A stretch of DNA of 64,000 bases from Parvicella sp964387945 (GTDB lineage: Bacteria > Bacteroidota > Bacteroidia > Flavobacteriales_D > Parvicellaceae), in the NCBI GenBank assembly GCA_964387945.1, contig CAYLYX010000015.1:3639-67638 (forward strand), given 5' to 3'. Shown here piece by piece: positions 17,030 to 24,687 of this stretch (the first letter of the stretch is position 1; every line of letters starts with the position of its first letter). The position numbers were made by a program, and so were the translations under genes. The notes beneath the pieces were generated by a model. That model was not told the DNA's origin and did no database searches. It was given only the letters and a program-made list of their open reading frames with translations.

Positions 17030-17782
17030 TTAGAATAAAAAGATCTTCAGGATTAAAAACAACATAAAACCAAAGCTCAAGTACCATGACCAATTATCAA
17101 TCGAGTCATGTTTGATGTACTTCTTACGGGTGTATTGAACGAGTTTCTTTCGAATATGACCTCTAAAGACAAAACCTAAAACTATTCCAAGAACCCCACA
17201 AACCAGATGAGCCGTATTACCTAGGATGATTTTTCCAAGTAAGTCAGACTGGGCATCAAAATAGATGGGGATGATGGAGAAAACTACAGGAGCTACCAAC
17301 CATAGGGCAATCTGCACGCCCCACAACGTCTTGTAGTAATCGTCAAAAACTGTATTTGTTTTTACATACCTACCTTCAAAAAGTACAATAAACATCATTC
17401 CTGAGTAGGTCATGATAAGTGGCGTAAGTCCATGTCCGATCATCAATAGCATCCGATGCACAAGCACGTAAGCAGCGTAGGATAGCACGGTGGCTACGAG
17501 AAACCTAAAACTTCCTAGAATTTTCTCCAAAAAAGTTGCCACGAAGTAGAAAAGCGCAACATTGGCAATCAAGTGGATGATCGTGGTCGTAGTACTGTAA
17601 CCATGACAAAATGGAACTGTCATTCGGGTGGTGAACGAAACACCAAGGGTGTCATGAACGCCATAGTTTAGACGCAATTGTGGAGCTATAATCAAAAGTA
17701 TTGTCATCAGGATGGCCGTAATGACGAGCACAGCACTAACGCGTGGTTTAATTCTAAGGTCGCTCCTGATTTGGTCAAACAT
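17030..17782 (-). CDS. rhomboid-like membrane protein with non-canonical serine motif
   Basis: 250 residues with six or seven membrane helices. The parts of the rhomboid active site can be recognised in order: HLIANVALFYF in the second helix (His and Asn four apart), MTYSGMMF in the fourth (the candidate serine, but with TYSG where active rhomboids have GxSG), and NTAHLVCGVLGIVLG in the sixth (the candidate catalytic histidine). It may be an active intramembrane protease or a pseudo-protease. Its start overlaps the end of the helicase gene by eight bases (17775-17782), so the two are coupled. Confidence 0.65.
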   Translation of the reverse strand: MFDQIRSDLRIKPRVSAVLVITAILMTILLIIAPQLRLNYGVHDTLGVSFTTRMTVPFCHGYSTTTTIIHLIANVALFYFVATFLEKILGSFRFLVATVLSYAAYVLVHRMLLMIGHGLTPLIMTYSGMMFIVLFEGRYVKTNTVFDDYYKTLWGVQIALWLVAPVVFSIIPIYFDAQSDLLGKIILGNTAHLVCGVLGIVLGFVFRGHIRKKLVQYTRKKYIKHDSIDNWSWYLSFGFMLFLILKIFLF

Positions 17783-20700
17783 GGATAAGAGTTATGTTTT
17801 GTGGCGACAAATATATTAAATACAACTGAATCGATTTTTCTACAAAACCTTCCAGCACATGAGCATACTTCAAGACCTGTTGCTTATGTTTGGGTAAGGC
17901 TTCTCCTGTCTTAAAATCAATCACGATAACTTCAGTTGCTTTTTCAATGACTTTATCTGGACGCAAAATTTCTCCATAAGATGATGCAAGGCTACGTTCT
18001 GAGTAAATTGCGATCGATTCCTTGTAGATCGATTGAACTTCATCATTCTTGACAAATTTTTCGATCACTTCCTCGATTTCCGATCGATTGGGTTCCCAAT
18101 TTTTGTTTTTCCTTAAAAACTTGTTGATCGCCTCCTGATGACCCTCTAACGAATCAATGTTCTGCATTATTTCATGGATGGCAACTCCCCAGTTTCTTTC
18201 CGCAAAGGTGGCGTCTTCTTCCAGGTAATTGGAGGGTGTTGCTAGTATCAATAGGTCACGCCAACTTTGGGTGTTTTCGGTAGAAACATGAAGGGTGCTG
18301 CCTTCTTCATGTACTTGCTGCGCGTCAAACAGCTTTCGTTCGCCAAAGACGAGCTGACCTGAAGTCGATTCATACGCTGGATGAGAAGTAATGAGTTGAA
18401 TTTGACTTTTGACGACTTCTTTTGAAAAGTACTCCAATAGCTGAATATACATGCGGTTTTCTGCTCTGGTGTAGGCAACGTAGATGAGGTTTAGTAAATC
18501 TAGTTGGGTTTGCTCATCGTTCGCATCTTTTGTCGCTTGAATACGATTGTCAGGTATGTTTTTGCCCGGTTTCATATTGATTTCTGAAAGTCCCAAATCA
18601 GCTATGGTTTCACCTCCTAGCCATAGCGCATCATTTCCATCAGTTTCAATTTTCTTTGGAATAATGACAACAGGAAACTGAAGCCCCTTAGATTTGTGGA
18701 TGGTCATGATCACAATTGCGTTGGAAGTTTCAGGAGGCACAACACTACTGTTCAAGACCTTTTCTTCCAGATGCTCCATAAAACGACCCGTTTGATGACC
18801 AAAACGCTGCTGAAAGTCATAGGTAGCGTTCAAAAGTTTATCGATGTAAAGGTCTTCTCGAGAGAATTTGAGCACACGAACCAAGTAGTCTAGTTGATCA
18901 TAAATGGACAAATTCGAAAAGAATACGGGATCAAAATGCGGTAATTCAACCGATAGAAATTTTTCTAAATCAAATCCTCTGTGGTAGAAGTCATTTTTCT
19001 CTGCTGGAATTCGGTATTTTTCAAACAGCTCAATGAGACTTTGTTTTTGGAAGTTGGAAAACAGCCTAATCGTATTTTCTTCCGTATTTCTATACAAGGC
19101 TTTAAGCAATGCATGAAGTAACTTGATTTCCTTCGATTCTTTGAGTAGCAGACTCTCCTGAGAAGTGACTGGATAACTGTTTTCGGTCAAGAATTGAGCG
19201 ATTTCAGCGCCATCTTTATTGGATCTAACCAAAATGCAAATATCTCGGTAGCGATAACCGTCAGCTAGGCATTCGTTTAGTTGCCTAAGTAAGCTCTCAT
19301 CGTAAGGACAGTCTTTGTTGTAGTCCGCATTTTTGTCCAAGACGTTGATTTCAACATACCCTGGGTCGGATCGCTTAGGGTTCTGCTCGGTGTCTGCATA
19401 TATTTTCGACACTATCGGACTTTTAAAACTTTCAATCAAATTGGGAAAAAACCAGTTATTGAAAGCGATGATAGCTTGTGAAGATCTGTAATTATCAGAC
19501 AGCGTAAACCCTTGATGGCTAGTTTCAAAACTTTGATTGACATCTTGAATATCGATCAGATCAAAATTGACCTTAGGAAGATCAATGAACTGTTGCGCGT
19601 TGCCACCACGCCATCGATAGATAGATTGCTTGGCATCACCAACGATCAGGTTTTCATGCCCGCTTGACAACGAGTCGTGAATCAAGGGAATCAAGTTTTG
19701 CCACTGCAATACAGAGGTGTCTTGAAATTCATCCACAAAATAATGCTCAAACCTGGCACCAATCTTTTCATAGATGTATGGCGCGGATTCTTTACCGATT
19801 ATGTCTGAAATGATTCGATTCAGTTCGCCAATCAATACAATATTGTTATCTTCTTTAAACTGCTGAATTTGCTGCTGCACGTCATTTAGAAGTGCAAACG
19901 ACATCAAGTTTTTGTCAAGGTTTCTTAAAAAGGTTTCCTTGTTGATGTTGTTATTGATTTCTAAAAACAATTGTTGCAATTCAGCACCCTGAGAAGAGAG
20001 AATTTGTTCCAATTCTGGAAATTCCTTTTCCACTTTCTTAGAAATCCATTTGTTTGCCTGAATGTTTCTAAGTTGCGCGTCTGAAAGTGTTTTGGGAAGC
20101 GTTTTGTGGTCTGATAAGCCATCCAGTAAGGTGTAATACTTTGATCTTCCATTGCTCAAATGAGGAAGTAAACCTCCTAAAATTTGTTTAACCCTATCGC
20201 TTGCCGCCAAGGAATTCTCTCGGAGTGATTTGATTTTTTCTCGAATGTCTTTTCTTACTTCTACAAAAAAGGAAAGTTCCTTATCCCGATAGAAAGTGAG
20301 TTTTTGGATTGCTTCCTCTTGATTTAGAATTTTAGCCCGGTCTAGCAGTGCTCTTTCAATGTTTGGGTTGTCCTCCTGATCAATCAACTGTTTGTAATAG
20401 TTGACTAAGATTTGAGTAAGTTGATCATCATTACCTAATTCACGAAGCACTTCATCAATACATCTGGCAATAATCGTATCAAAATCAAAGGTGAGTTCAA
20501 AGTTGGTGGTAAGACCCAATTCGCGTGAAAAAGAGCGAATGATCCGATGCACGAATTTATCAATGGTAAGGATGTTGAGATGACCATAATTGTGAAGAAT
20601 TCGAGTCAGCAATGCCTCAGATTTAGCCGCAAGTTCGTGAGCAGGCATTCCAGTAGTCGCTTCGTAATCCTTGATAAATTGATGATCCGTTCCTTCCTTG

Positions 20701-20924
20701 AGTTTTCTTAGCCCCTGTAAAACACGCTCCTTCATCTCCTTGGAGGCCTTGTTTGTAAAGGTAATCGCTAATATTCGCTTGAATTTATCCGGTTGCTGAG
20801 ATTTCAGGATCAGCGATAGGTAATTTAAAACCAACTGATACGTCTTTCCGCTCCCGGCAGATGATTTATATATTTTTAGCGAAGGCTGCTGCGTTTCCAA
20901 TAAAAACTCTCTTTTTTGATTCAC
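17775..20924 (-). CDS. UvrD-type helicase with RecB/AddA-like nuclease domain
   Basis: 1049 residues from a GTG start. The P-loop AGSGKT is at residues 23-28 and helicase motif II is VDEFQDTS. Motif III (GDAKQSIYRWRGG), the C-terminal helicase motifs (VIMTIHKSKGLQFPVV and YVAYTRAENRMY), and a C-terminal PD-(D/E)XK nuclease with VIVIDFKTGE and QQVLKYAHVLEG are all visible. This is the AddA/RecB architecture for processing double-strand breaks. The expected AddB-like partner is not adjacent; a rhomboid-like gene follows instead. The GTG is preferred because the P-loop begins only 20 residues later and no ATG lies between. Confidence 0.93.
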   Translation of the reverse strand: MNQKREFLLETQQPSLKIYKSSAGSGKTYQLVLNYLSLILKSQQPDKFKRILAITFTNKASKEMKERVLQGLRKLKEGTDHQFIKDYEATTGMPAHELAAKSEALLTRILHNYGHLNILTIDKFVHRIIRSFSRELGLTTNFELTFDFDTIIARCIDEVLRELGNDDQLTQILVNYYKQLIDQEDNPNIERALLDRAKILNQEEAIQKLTFYRDKELSFFVEVRKDIREKIKSLRENSLAASDRVKQILGGLLPHLSNGRSKYYTLLDGLSDHKTLPKTLSDAQLRNIQANKWISKKVEKEFPELEQILSSQGAELQQLFLEINNNINKETFLRNLDKNLMSFALLNDVQQQIQQFKEDNNIVLIGELNRIISDIIGKESAPYIYEKIGARFEHYFVDEFQDTSVLQWQNLIPLIHDSLSSGHENLIVGDAKQSIYRWRGGNAQQFIDLPKVNFDLIDIQDVNQSFETSHQGFTLSDNYRSSQAIIAFNNWFFPNLIESFKSPIVSKIYADTEQNPKRSDPGYVEINVLDKNADYNKDCPYDESLLRQLNECLADGYRYRDICILVRSNKDGAEIAQFLTENSYPVTSQESLLLKESKEIKLLHALLKALYRNTEENTIRLFSNFQKQSLIELFEKYRIPAEKNDFYHRGFDLEKFLSVELPHFDPVFFSNLSIYDQLDYLVRVLKFSREDLYIDKLLNATYDFQQRFGHQTGRFMEHLEEKVLNSSVVPPETSNAIVIMTIHKSKGLQFPVVIIPKKIETDGNDALWLGGETIADLGLSEINMKPGKNIPDNRIQATKDANDEQTQLDLLNLIYVAYTRAENRMYIQLLEYFSKEVVKSQIQLITSHPAYESTSGQLVFGERKLFDAQQVHEEGSTLHVSTENTQSWRDLLILATPSNYLEEDATFAERNWGVAIHEIMQNIDSLEGHQEAINKFLRKNKNWEPNRSEIEEVIEKFVKNDEVQSIYKESIAIYSERSLASSYGEILRPDKVIEKATEVIVIDFKTGEALPKHKQQVLKYAHVLEGFVEKSIQLYLIYLSPQNITLIHV

Positions 20925-20943
20925 GTAAAATTAGCACATTTGA

Positions 20944-20975
20944 TTTGCCAATCCATACATTTAGCAGTAAATTTG
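20944..20975 (+). promoter_or_regulatory. promoter TTTG-N20-TAAATTTG for the DUF2452 gene
   Basis: TTTG at 20944-20947 and TAAATTTG at 20968-20975 match the consensus. The first ATG follows after two bases (20978) and the second after five (20981), so the message is probably leaderless and the second ATG is a good candidate for the real start. Confidence 0.6.
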
Positions 20976-20977
20976 GA

Positions 20978-21424
20978 ATGATGAGTGAGAAAAAGGAACA
21001 TATCCATAATCCGATCGATAAAGATAATATCACGGAGAATCCAGGTACACTTTCTTATGGGCATCATAGAGGAAGTCTTCCCGTTGCACCAACAAAAGAA
21101 GGTCAGTTGAAGGGGCAGGCATTATCTGCGATGGAGCATCAAACAGATATGCAGTTACACCAAATCCGTCAGCAAATGGAATTACTTGCTGCACAAGCTT
21201 CAAAAATACAGCAGCGCGTGGATGTTTCTCAACAGATTTATGGTGCGGAAATGCGTTTTCAGCCGCTCATTAATCACGTCTATCATTTGTACGAAAAAGA
21301 AGATGGAGGACATGTGCTATCGTTGATTCATCCAAATGATTGGGGACGTAAAGGCTGTCCTTATTTGTTTGTGGCAACCGTTCGCTTGCTTGCAGACCAT
21401 ACTTGGGACGTTTTAGAAGATTAA
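20978..21424 (+). CDS. DUF2452 family protein
   Basis: 148 residues from the ATG at 20978, or 147 from the adjacent ATG at 20981. An upstream extension would overlap the helicase start and is rejected. It is a cytoplasmic protein with a polar N-terminus (NPIDKDNITENPGTLSYGHH), a helical middle (MEHQTDMQLHQIRQQMELLA) and a compact end holding SLIHPNDWG. This matches the DUF2452 family as I remember it; its function is not known. The T9SS cargo gene follows ten bases later. Confidence 0.75.
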   Translation: MMSEKKEHIHNPIDKDNITENPGTLSYGHHRGSLPVAPTKEGQLKGQALSAMEHQTDMQLHQIRQQMELLAAQASKIQQRVDVSQQIYGAEMRFQPLINHVYHLYEKEDGGHVLSLIHPNDWGRKGCPYLFVATVRLLADHTWDVLED

Positions 21425-21429
21425 GTTTG
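21422..21429 (+). promoter_or_regulatory. candidate -7 element (TAAGTTTG) for the T9SS cargo gene
   Basis: An exact TAnnTTTG match overlaps the stop of the DUF2452 gene and ends five bases before the ATG at 21435. A TTG about 17 bases upstream could serve as the -33 box. Confidence 0.4.
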
Positions 21430-21434
21430 ATAGA

Positions 21435-22037
21435 ATGAAATTACTGATCAGCATAATGACCTTGATTTGTACTCTGCCTGTTCTGGGGCAGGACGTTACT
21501 TTTGTGTCTGATTTTGAATTGCTGGAAGTTGAAAATGGTGTTTTTGTGAATTGGCAAATTGATTCCGGCTATACGTGTCAGGGAGTGGATATTTTGCGCT
21601 CAGAAGATGGTGCCAGCTTCGCGGAAGTAGGACATATTTCTGGCGTTTGTGGAAGTTTAACAAAGCCCGTTCGATATTCTTTTTTGGATGCTGATCCGAT
21701 TCCAAATTCAACCAACTATTACAGATTGAAGTTAAATGGGTTTGGTTATACTGAAATTTTAACGATTTACTATTTCGAACTTCCAGAGAGTGGTTTGTTG
21801 CTCTATCCAAACCCCACGGTCGAAGGACAATCGGTCAGTATAAAGTTTAGCAATGAAAATAACGAAGAGGTGACTGTGGAAGTGATTGGAGCGGATGGCC
21901 GCATTTACTTTTCAGAAGTGACAACTGAATCCAACCTTTCTTTGGCGCATGGGATACTAAAAAAAGGAGTATATCAAGTTGTAATTCGGCAGGGGCAACA
22001 ACAAACGGAGCGTACCAATAAATTAGTAGTGCATTAA
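21435..22037 (+). CDS. secreted protein with type A T9SS C-terminal sorting domain
   Basis: 200 residues. The signal peptide ends near PVLGQD. A beta-rich domain (about 20-110) with FELLEVENGVFVNWQIDSG resembles the short domain often placed before sorting signals. From about residue 118 comes LLLYPNPTVEGQSVSI, then a beta sandwich ending GVYQVVIRQGQQQTERTNKL, the type A T9SS sorting domain. The protein is little more than this, so it is a very short cargo, perhaps a surface-attached domain without an enzyme. It converges on the Kazal gene, overlapping it by four bases. Confidence 0.85.
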   Translation: MKLLISIMTLICTLPVLGQDVTFVSDFELLEVENGVFVNWQIDSGYTCQGVDILRSEDGASFAEVGHISGVCGSLTKPVRYSFLDADPIPNSTNYYRLKLNGFGYTEILTIYYFELPESGLLLYPNPTVEGQSVSIKFSNENNEEVTVEVIGADGRIYFSEVTTESNLSLAHGILKKGVYQVVIRQGQQQTERTNKLVVH

Positions 22038-22240
22038 GGGCATTCGCCAGAGGTGTAGTCTACACCAGCGCATTCCGCTTCACAGGCATTTCCGTAAGTT
22101 CGGTCGTCACAACCACAAACAGGGTCATACTGTAGCGTACAAATGCAATCAGGGTCGGATTCGGCCACGCATTTAGATTTCGAACAAGAAGAAAAACTGA
22201 TCGAAGCAACGAATACGATTGGAAGAAGTAGTTTGTTCAT
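22034..22240 (-). CDS. Kazal-type protease-inhibitor-like lipoprotein
   Basis: 68 residues. A lipoprotein signal with lipobox SFSSC (Cys19) precedes one small cysteine-rich domain: Cys24, Cys32, Cys34, Cys42, Cys44, Cys53, Cys57 and Cys67. The order TLQYDPVCGCDDRTYGNACE is the core of Kazal serine-protease inhibitors. Anchored to the membrane it could protect the envelope from secreted or host proteases, which is inference. The gene sits alone between a convergent T9SS cargo (overlap 22034-22037) and a membrane protein gene upstream on its own strand. Confidence 0.85.
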   Translation of the reverse strand: MNKLLLPIVFVASISFSSCSKSKCVAESDPDCICTLQYDPVCGCDDRTYGNACEAECAGVDYTSGECP

Positions 22241-22247
22241 GATGCGT

Positions 22248-22778
22248 TTATTCTGTAACGTTTTTTTTGCTAGAAAATTGTTTACCAGAAATCAACCCCG
22301 TTGCTACAAATATCAAACGAATTAAAAAAGTGAACGCAAAGCAGGCAAGTCCAATGGCGGGGATGTACAACAAGTAAATGTCTGGTTGACCAAGCCGTTC
22401 CAGTTCTTGTGTGTTAATGTATTCGTCTGGGAGTTGATCAGAGTAACTCAGAAGTTGTTGAGCTTGCTTCACAATGTCTAGGTATTCAATCAACATTATT
22501 CCAAAAATTAATGTAAAGACCGTCAACAGAGTTAGTCCAATTAACTTAAAGAATAGTTTTTTGTAGTTCAGTTTAAAAATACCATACGAAGCAAAGTAGA
22601 TAAGCAAGTGTAGCGGTGGAAAAAATAGAAAAGGAAATTTTCCGTAAACAAAATAGGTGTCGTGCCTGCTATAGACGATTTCGTTTGAGAAGTTAGGGTT
22701 AATAAGAATGAATATTTGCAATGCAATGCAGAGGATATGAACCAGCACCAATAACCATTCAGAAAACTTATTGGTCAT
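22248..22778 (-). CDS. four-helix membrane protein with cytochrome oxidase-like HDTYFV motif, unrecognised
   Basis: 176 residues with four membrane helices (about 9-27, 45-67, 78-100, 135-160). Between the first two lies SRHDTYFVYGKFPFLF, which looks like the HDTYYVVAHFHY loop of cytochrome c oxidase subunit I, but the heme and copper ligands of that loop are replaced. It is therefore not an oxidase; it may be a remnant or a mimic of that fold. Neighbours give no clue. The stop lies seven bases before the Kazal start, so the two could be co-transcribed. Confidence 0.65.
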   Translation of the reverse strand: MTNKFSEWLLVLVHILCIALQIFILINPNFSNEIVYSRHDTYFVYGKFPFLFFPPLHLLIYFASYGIFKLNYKKLFFKLIGLTLLTVFTLIFGIMLIEYLDIVKQAQQLLSYSDQLPDEYINTQELERLGQPDIYLLYIPAIGLACFAFTFLIRLIFVATGLISGKQFSSKKNVTE

Positions 22779-22789
22779 TAGCGCGGAGT

Positions 22790-23014
22790 TTAAATGGCCT
22801 CTACTTTTCTAATTTGCGGAGCACTTGATTTGAGTGCTTCCTCCAAGCCAGCTTTCAGTGTCATGGCACTCATGTTGCAAGTCTTGCAGGCACCAATCAG
22901 TTTTACACGAACCACATTGTCATTGGTAATTTCTACCAACTCCATATCACCACCATCACTGTGAAGGTAGGGGCGTAATTGCTCAATGGCTTCGTTCACT
23001 TTTTCTTCTAGCAT
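22790..23014 (-). CDS. NifU C-terminal domain Fe-S scaffold protein
   Basis: 74 residues from the ATG at 23014. A longer start at 23041 would overlap mrp, and a -7 box at 23019-23026 argues against it. The protein begins MLEEKVNEAIEQLRPYLHSD, then GGDMELVEI, and holds the cluster-binding pair GACKTCNMS (Cys43, Cys46). It should carry an Fe-S cluster to apo-proteins, as NfuA and NifU C-terminal domains do. It follows mrp, a P-loop Fe-S carrier, so the two probably serve the same pathway. Confidence 0.9.
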   Translation of the reverse strand: MLEEKVNEAIEQLRPYLHSDGGDMELVEITNDNVVRVKLIGACKTCNMSAMTLKAGLEEALKSSAPQIRKVEAI

Positions 23015-23018
23015 AGTA

Positions 23019-23026
23019 CAAAGATA
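23019..23026 (-). promoter_or_regulatory. candidate -7 element (TATCTTTG) for the NifU-domain gene
   Basis: Exact TAnnTTTG match on the minus strand, inside the region just beyond the mrp stop and ending four bases before the ATG at 23014. It supports that start and a leaderless message separate from mrp. Confidence 0.45.
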
Positions 23027-23028
23027 AT

Positions 23029-24147
23029 CTAAGAAGAGCATTTTGGTGCTCCATATTCCACTTTTACCACTTCAGTAGGAGCTTTTGTCTCGTTTCTCAC
23101 CTCAATTTGCTCAATTACATTGTCTGTCATTTCTTTAAATGCAATCGCGTTAGGTGTTGTCTCTTGAAGAATGGCCGGTCTACCAACATCTCCACTTTCT
23201 CTGATGCTCTGTACCAACGGAATCTGACCTAATAAAGGGACTTCTAATTGTGCTGCAAGGTGTTTGGCTCCTTCGTTTCCGAAAATGAAGTATTTGTTGT
23301 CTGGCAATTCAGCAGGCGTAAACCAAGACATGTTTTCGATTAACCCCAAAACAGGAACGTTGATTGAATCCAACTGGAACATGCTTACTCCCTTTCTAGC
23401 ATCTGCCAAGGCAATGTTTTGAGGAGTAGAAACAATAACCGCTCCTGTAATTGGCAAACTTTGCACCAAGGTAAGATGAATGTCACCTGTGCCTGGAGGT
23501 AAATCGATGAGTAGGTAATCCAATTCTCCCCAATCTGCATCAAAGATCATTTGAGAAAGCGCTTTGGTAGCCATCGCACCTCTCCAGATTACCGCTTGGT
23601 TAACATCTGCAAAGAAACCGATTGAAAGTAGTTTTACACCATAACTCTCTACAGGAACAATAAGTTGCTTACCGTCCACCTCACGTCCCATCGGTTTTTC
23701 ATGTTGTACATCAAACATGAGTGGCTGTGATGGTCCATAAATATCAGCATCTACAAGCCCTACTTTATAGCCTTTTTGGGCTAATCCTACTGCCAGATTA
23801 GCCGTTATGGTTGATTTACCCACACCACCTTTTCCACTGGCTACGGCAATGATATTATTGATGCCCTTGACTTTTGTTTCGTTGGCTGCTGCCTTTTTCA
23901 TGGCAACTACATCACAATTGACTTTCACGTCTTTTCCAAAGTTACGCTCAATCGCAAACTCACAAGCCTCCTGCATCCGATTGCGCGAATGCATGGCAGC
24001 ATTCTGAACAGCAACTTTGAAGGATACCTCCTTTTCTCCAATGGAGAGTTCAGACACCAATTCTAGTGATACAATATCTTTTTTTAAGTCCGGTTCGGTT
24101 ATTTTTCTAAGTGCTTCAAGCACCGCCTCTTTTGTCAATTCTTTCAT
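23029..24147 (-). CDS. mrp: Mrp/ApbC-type P-loop Fe-S cluster carrier
   Basis: 372 residues from the ATG at 24147; a start at 24195 is possible but a -7 box at 24164-24171 argues against it. An N-terminal MIP18/DUF59-like domain (MKELTKEAVLEALRKITEPD, about 1-80) precedes the ATPase with the deviant P-loop ASGKGGVGKSTITAN, LVDADIYGPSQP, and DLPPGTGDIHL. The family carries Fe-S clusters to target enzymes. The CxxC that binds the bridging cluster in many homologues is absent where it is expected (NMSWFTPAELPDNKY), a variant I associate with Bacteroidota. The NifU-domain gene follows. Confidence 0.93.
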   Translation of the reverse strand: MKELTKEAVLEALRKITEPDLKKDIVSLELVSELSIGEKEVSFKVAVQNAAMHSRNRMQEACEFAIERNFGKDVKVNCDVVAMKKAAANETKVKGINNIIAVASGKGGVGKSTITANLAVGLAQKGYKVGLVDADIYGPSQPLMFDVQHEKPMGREVDGKQLIVPVESYGVKLLSIGFFADVNQAVIWRGAMATKALSQMIFDADWGELDYLLIDLPPGTGDIHLTLVQSLPITGAVIVSTPQNIALADARKGVSMFQLDSINVPVLGLIENMSWFTPAELPDNKYFIFGNEGAKHLAAQLEVPLLGQIPLVQSIRESGDVGRPAILQETTPNAIAFKEMTDNVIEQIEVRNETKAPTEVVKVEYGAPKCSS

Positions 24148-24163
24148 ATCTTGCTTCTTGTCG

Positions 24164-24171
24164 CAAAGATA
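24164..24171 (-). promoter_or_regulatory. mrp: candidate -7 element (TATCTTTG) for mrp
   Basis: TAnnTTTG match on the minus strand, 16 bases ahead of the ATG at 24147. A CAAA (TTTG on the minus strand) at 24186-24189 is a -33 candidate, but 14 bases is shorter than usual. Confidence 0.45.
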
Positions 24172-24219
24172 TTGAATATTAAGTTCAAAGCCCAACTTTA
24201 AAGTTTAGCACGAAATTTG

Positions 24220-24227
24220 TATATTTG
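24220..24227 (+). promoter_or_regulatory. candidate -7 element (TATATTTG) for the FPD-repeat gene
   Basis: Exact TAnnTTTG match 25 bases ahead of the ATG at 24253. No clear -33 TTTG. Confidence 0.45.
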
Positions 24228-24252
24228 TTAGACCTAACTAAAAAGGAATAAA

Positions 24253-24678
24253 ATGAAAAATATTATTACCATCGCATTGCTGGCTGTCGTTATTGTGGCT
24301 GGAACCTCCTTTTCTTTCTACAAAGCAGAGAGAACGTATACCATGGAGAGTTTTGATCAGATTTACAAAACAGATGTCAAAGAACTAACGCCAGAGGAGA
24401 AATTGGCTGTTTTTGAGTATTTCTCAGCTACTAGCGATTGTTCGTTTAAAGGAATAGAGCTTAAAGGTAAGGTGAAGTTTGTTACTTCATTTCCTGACAT
24501 TAAGATTCAGTATGTTACTTCGTTTCCAGACATCAAAGTGAAGCACGTTACTTCATTTCCTGATGATTGTGGAGAATGGCAAATTGTAGAGTCTTTTCCA
24601 GATTTTGAGGTTCAGGTGGTAACATCTTTCCCAGATTTGAAAGTACAGCTAGTTGAATCTTTCCCTGGAATGAATTAA
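24253..24678 (+). CDS. secreted short-repeat protein (VTSFPD repeats)
   Basis: 141 residues: signal peptide (about 1-24), a linker (YTMESFDQIYKTDVKELTPE), a region with one cysteine, then six repeats of about 11 residues with consensus h-K-h-Q-x-V-T/E-S-F-P-D (KVKFVTSFPD, IKIQYVTSFPD, IKVKHVTSFPD, WQIVESFPD, FEVQVVTSFPD, LKVQLVESFPG). The fourth repeat carries a two-residue insertion with a second cysteine (DDCGEWQ), so a disulfide with the earlier Cys is possible. Regular alternation suggests stacked beta strands. I have seen similar repeats in other Bacteroidota but know no function. A DUF3108-like gene follows nine bases on. Confidence 0.75.
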   Translation: MKNIITIALLAVVIVAGTSFSFYKAERTYTMESFDQIYKTDVKELTPEEKLAVFEYFSATSDCSFKGIELKGKVKFVTSFPDIKIQYVTSFPDIKVKHVTSFPDDCGEWQIVESFPDFEVQVVTSFPDLKVQLVESFPGMN

Positions 24679-24683
24679 TTTTG
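24676..24683 (+). promoter_or_regulatory. candidate -7 element (TAATTTTG) for the DUF3108-like gene
   Basis: Exact TAnnTTTG match overlapping the preceding stop, four bases before the ATG at 24688. TTG at 24653-24655 lies 20 bases upstream and could be the -33 box. Confidence 0.4.
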
Positions 24684-24687
24684 TGAC

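Noticed and set aside
20861..20977. N-terminal extension of the DUF2452 protein
   Set aside because: It would overlap the helicase start on the other strand and cover the promoter at 20944-20975.
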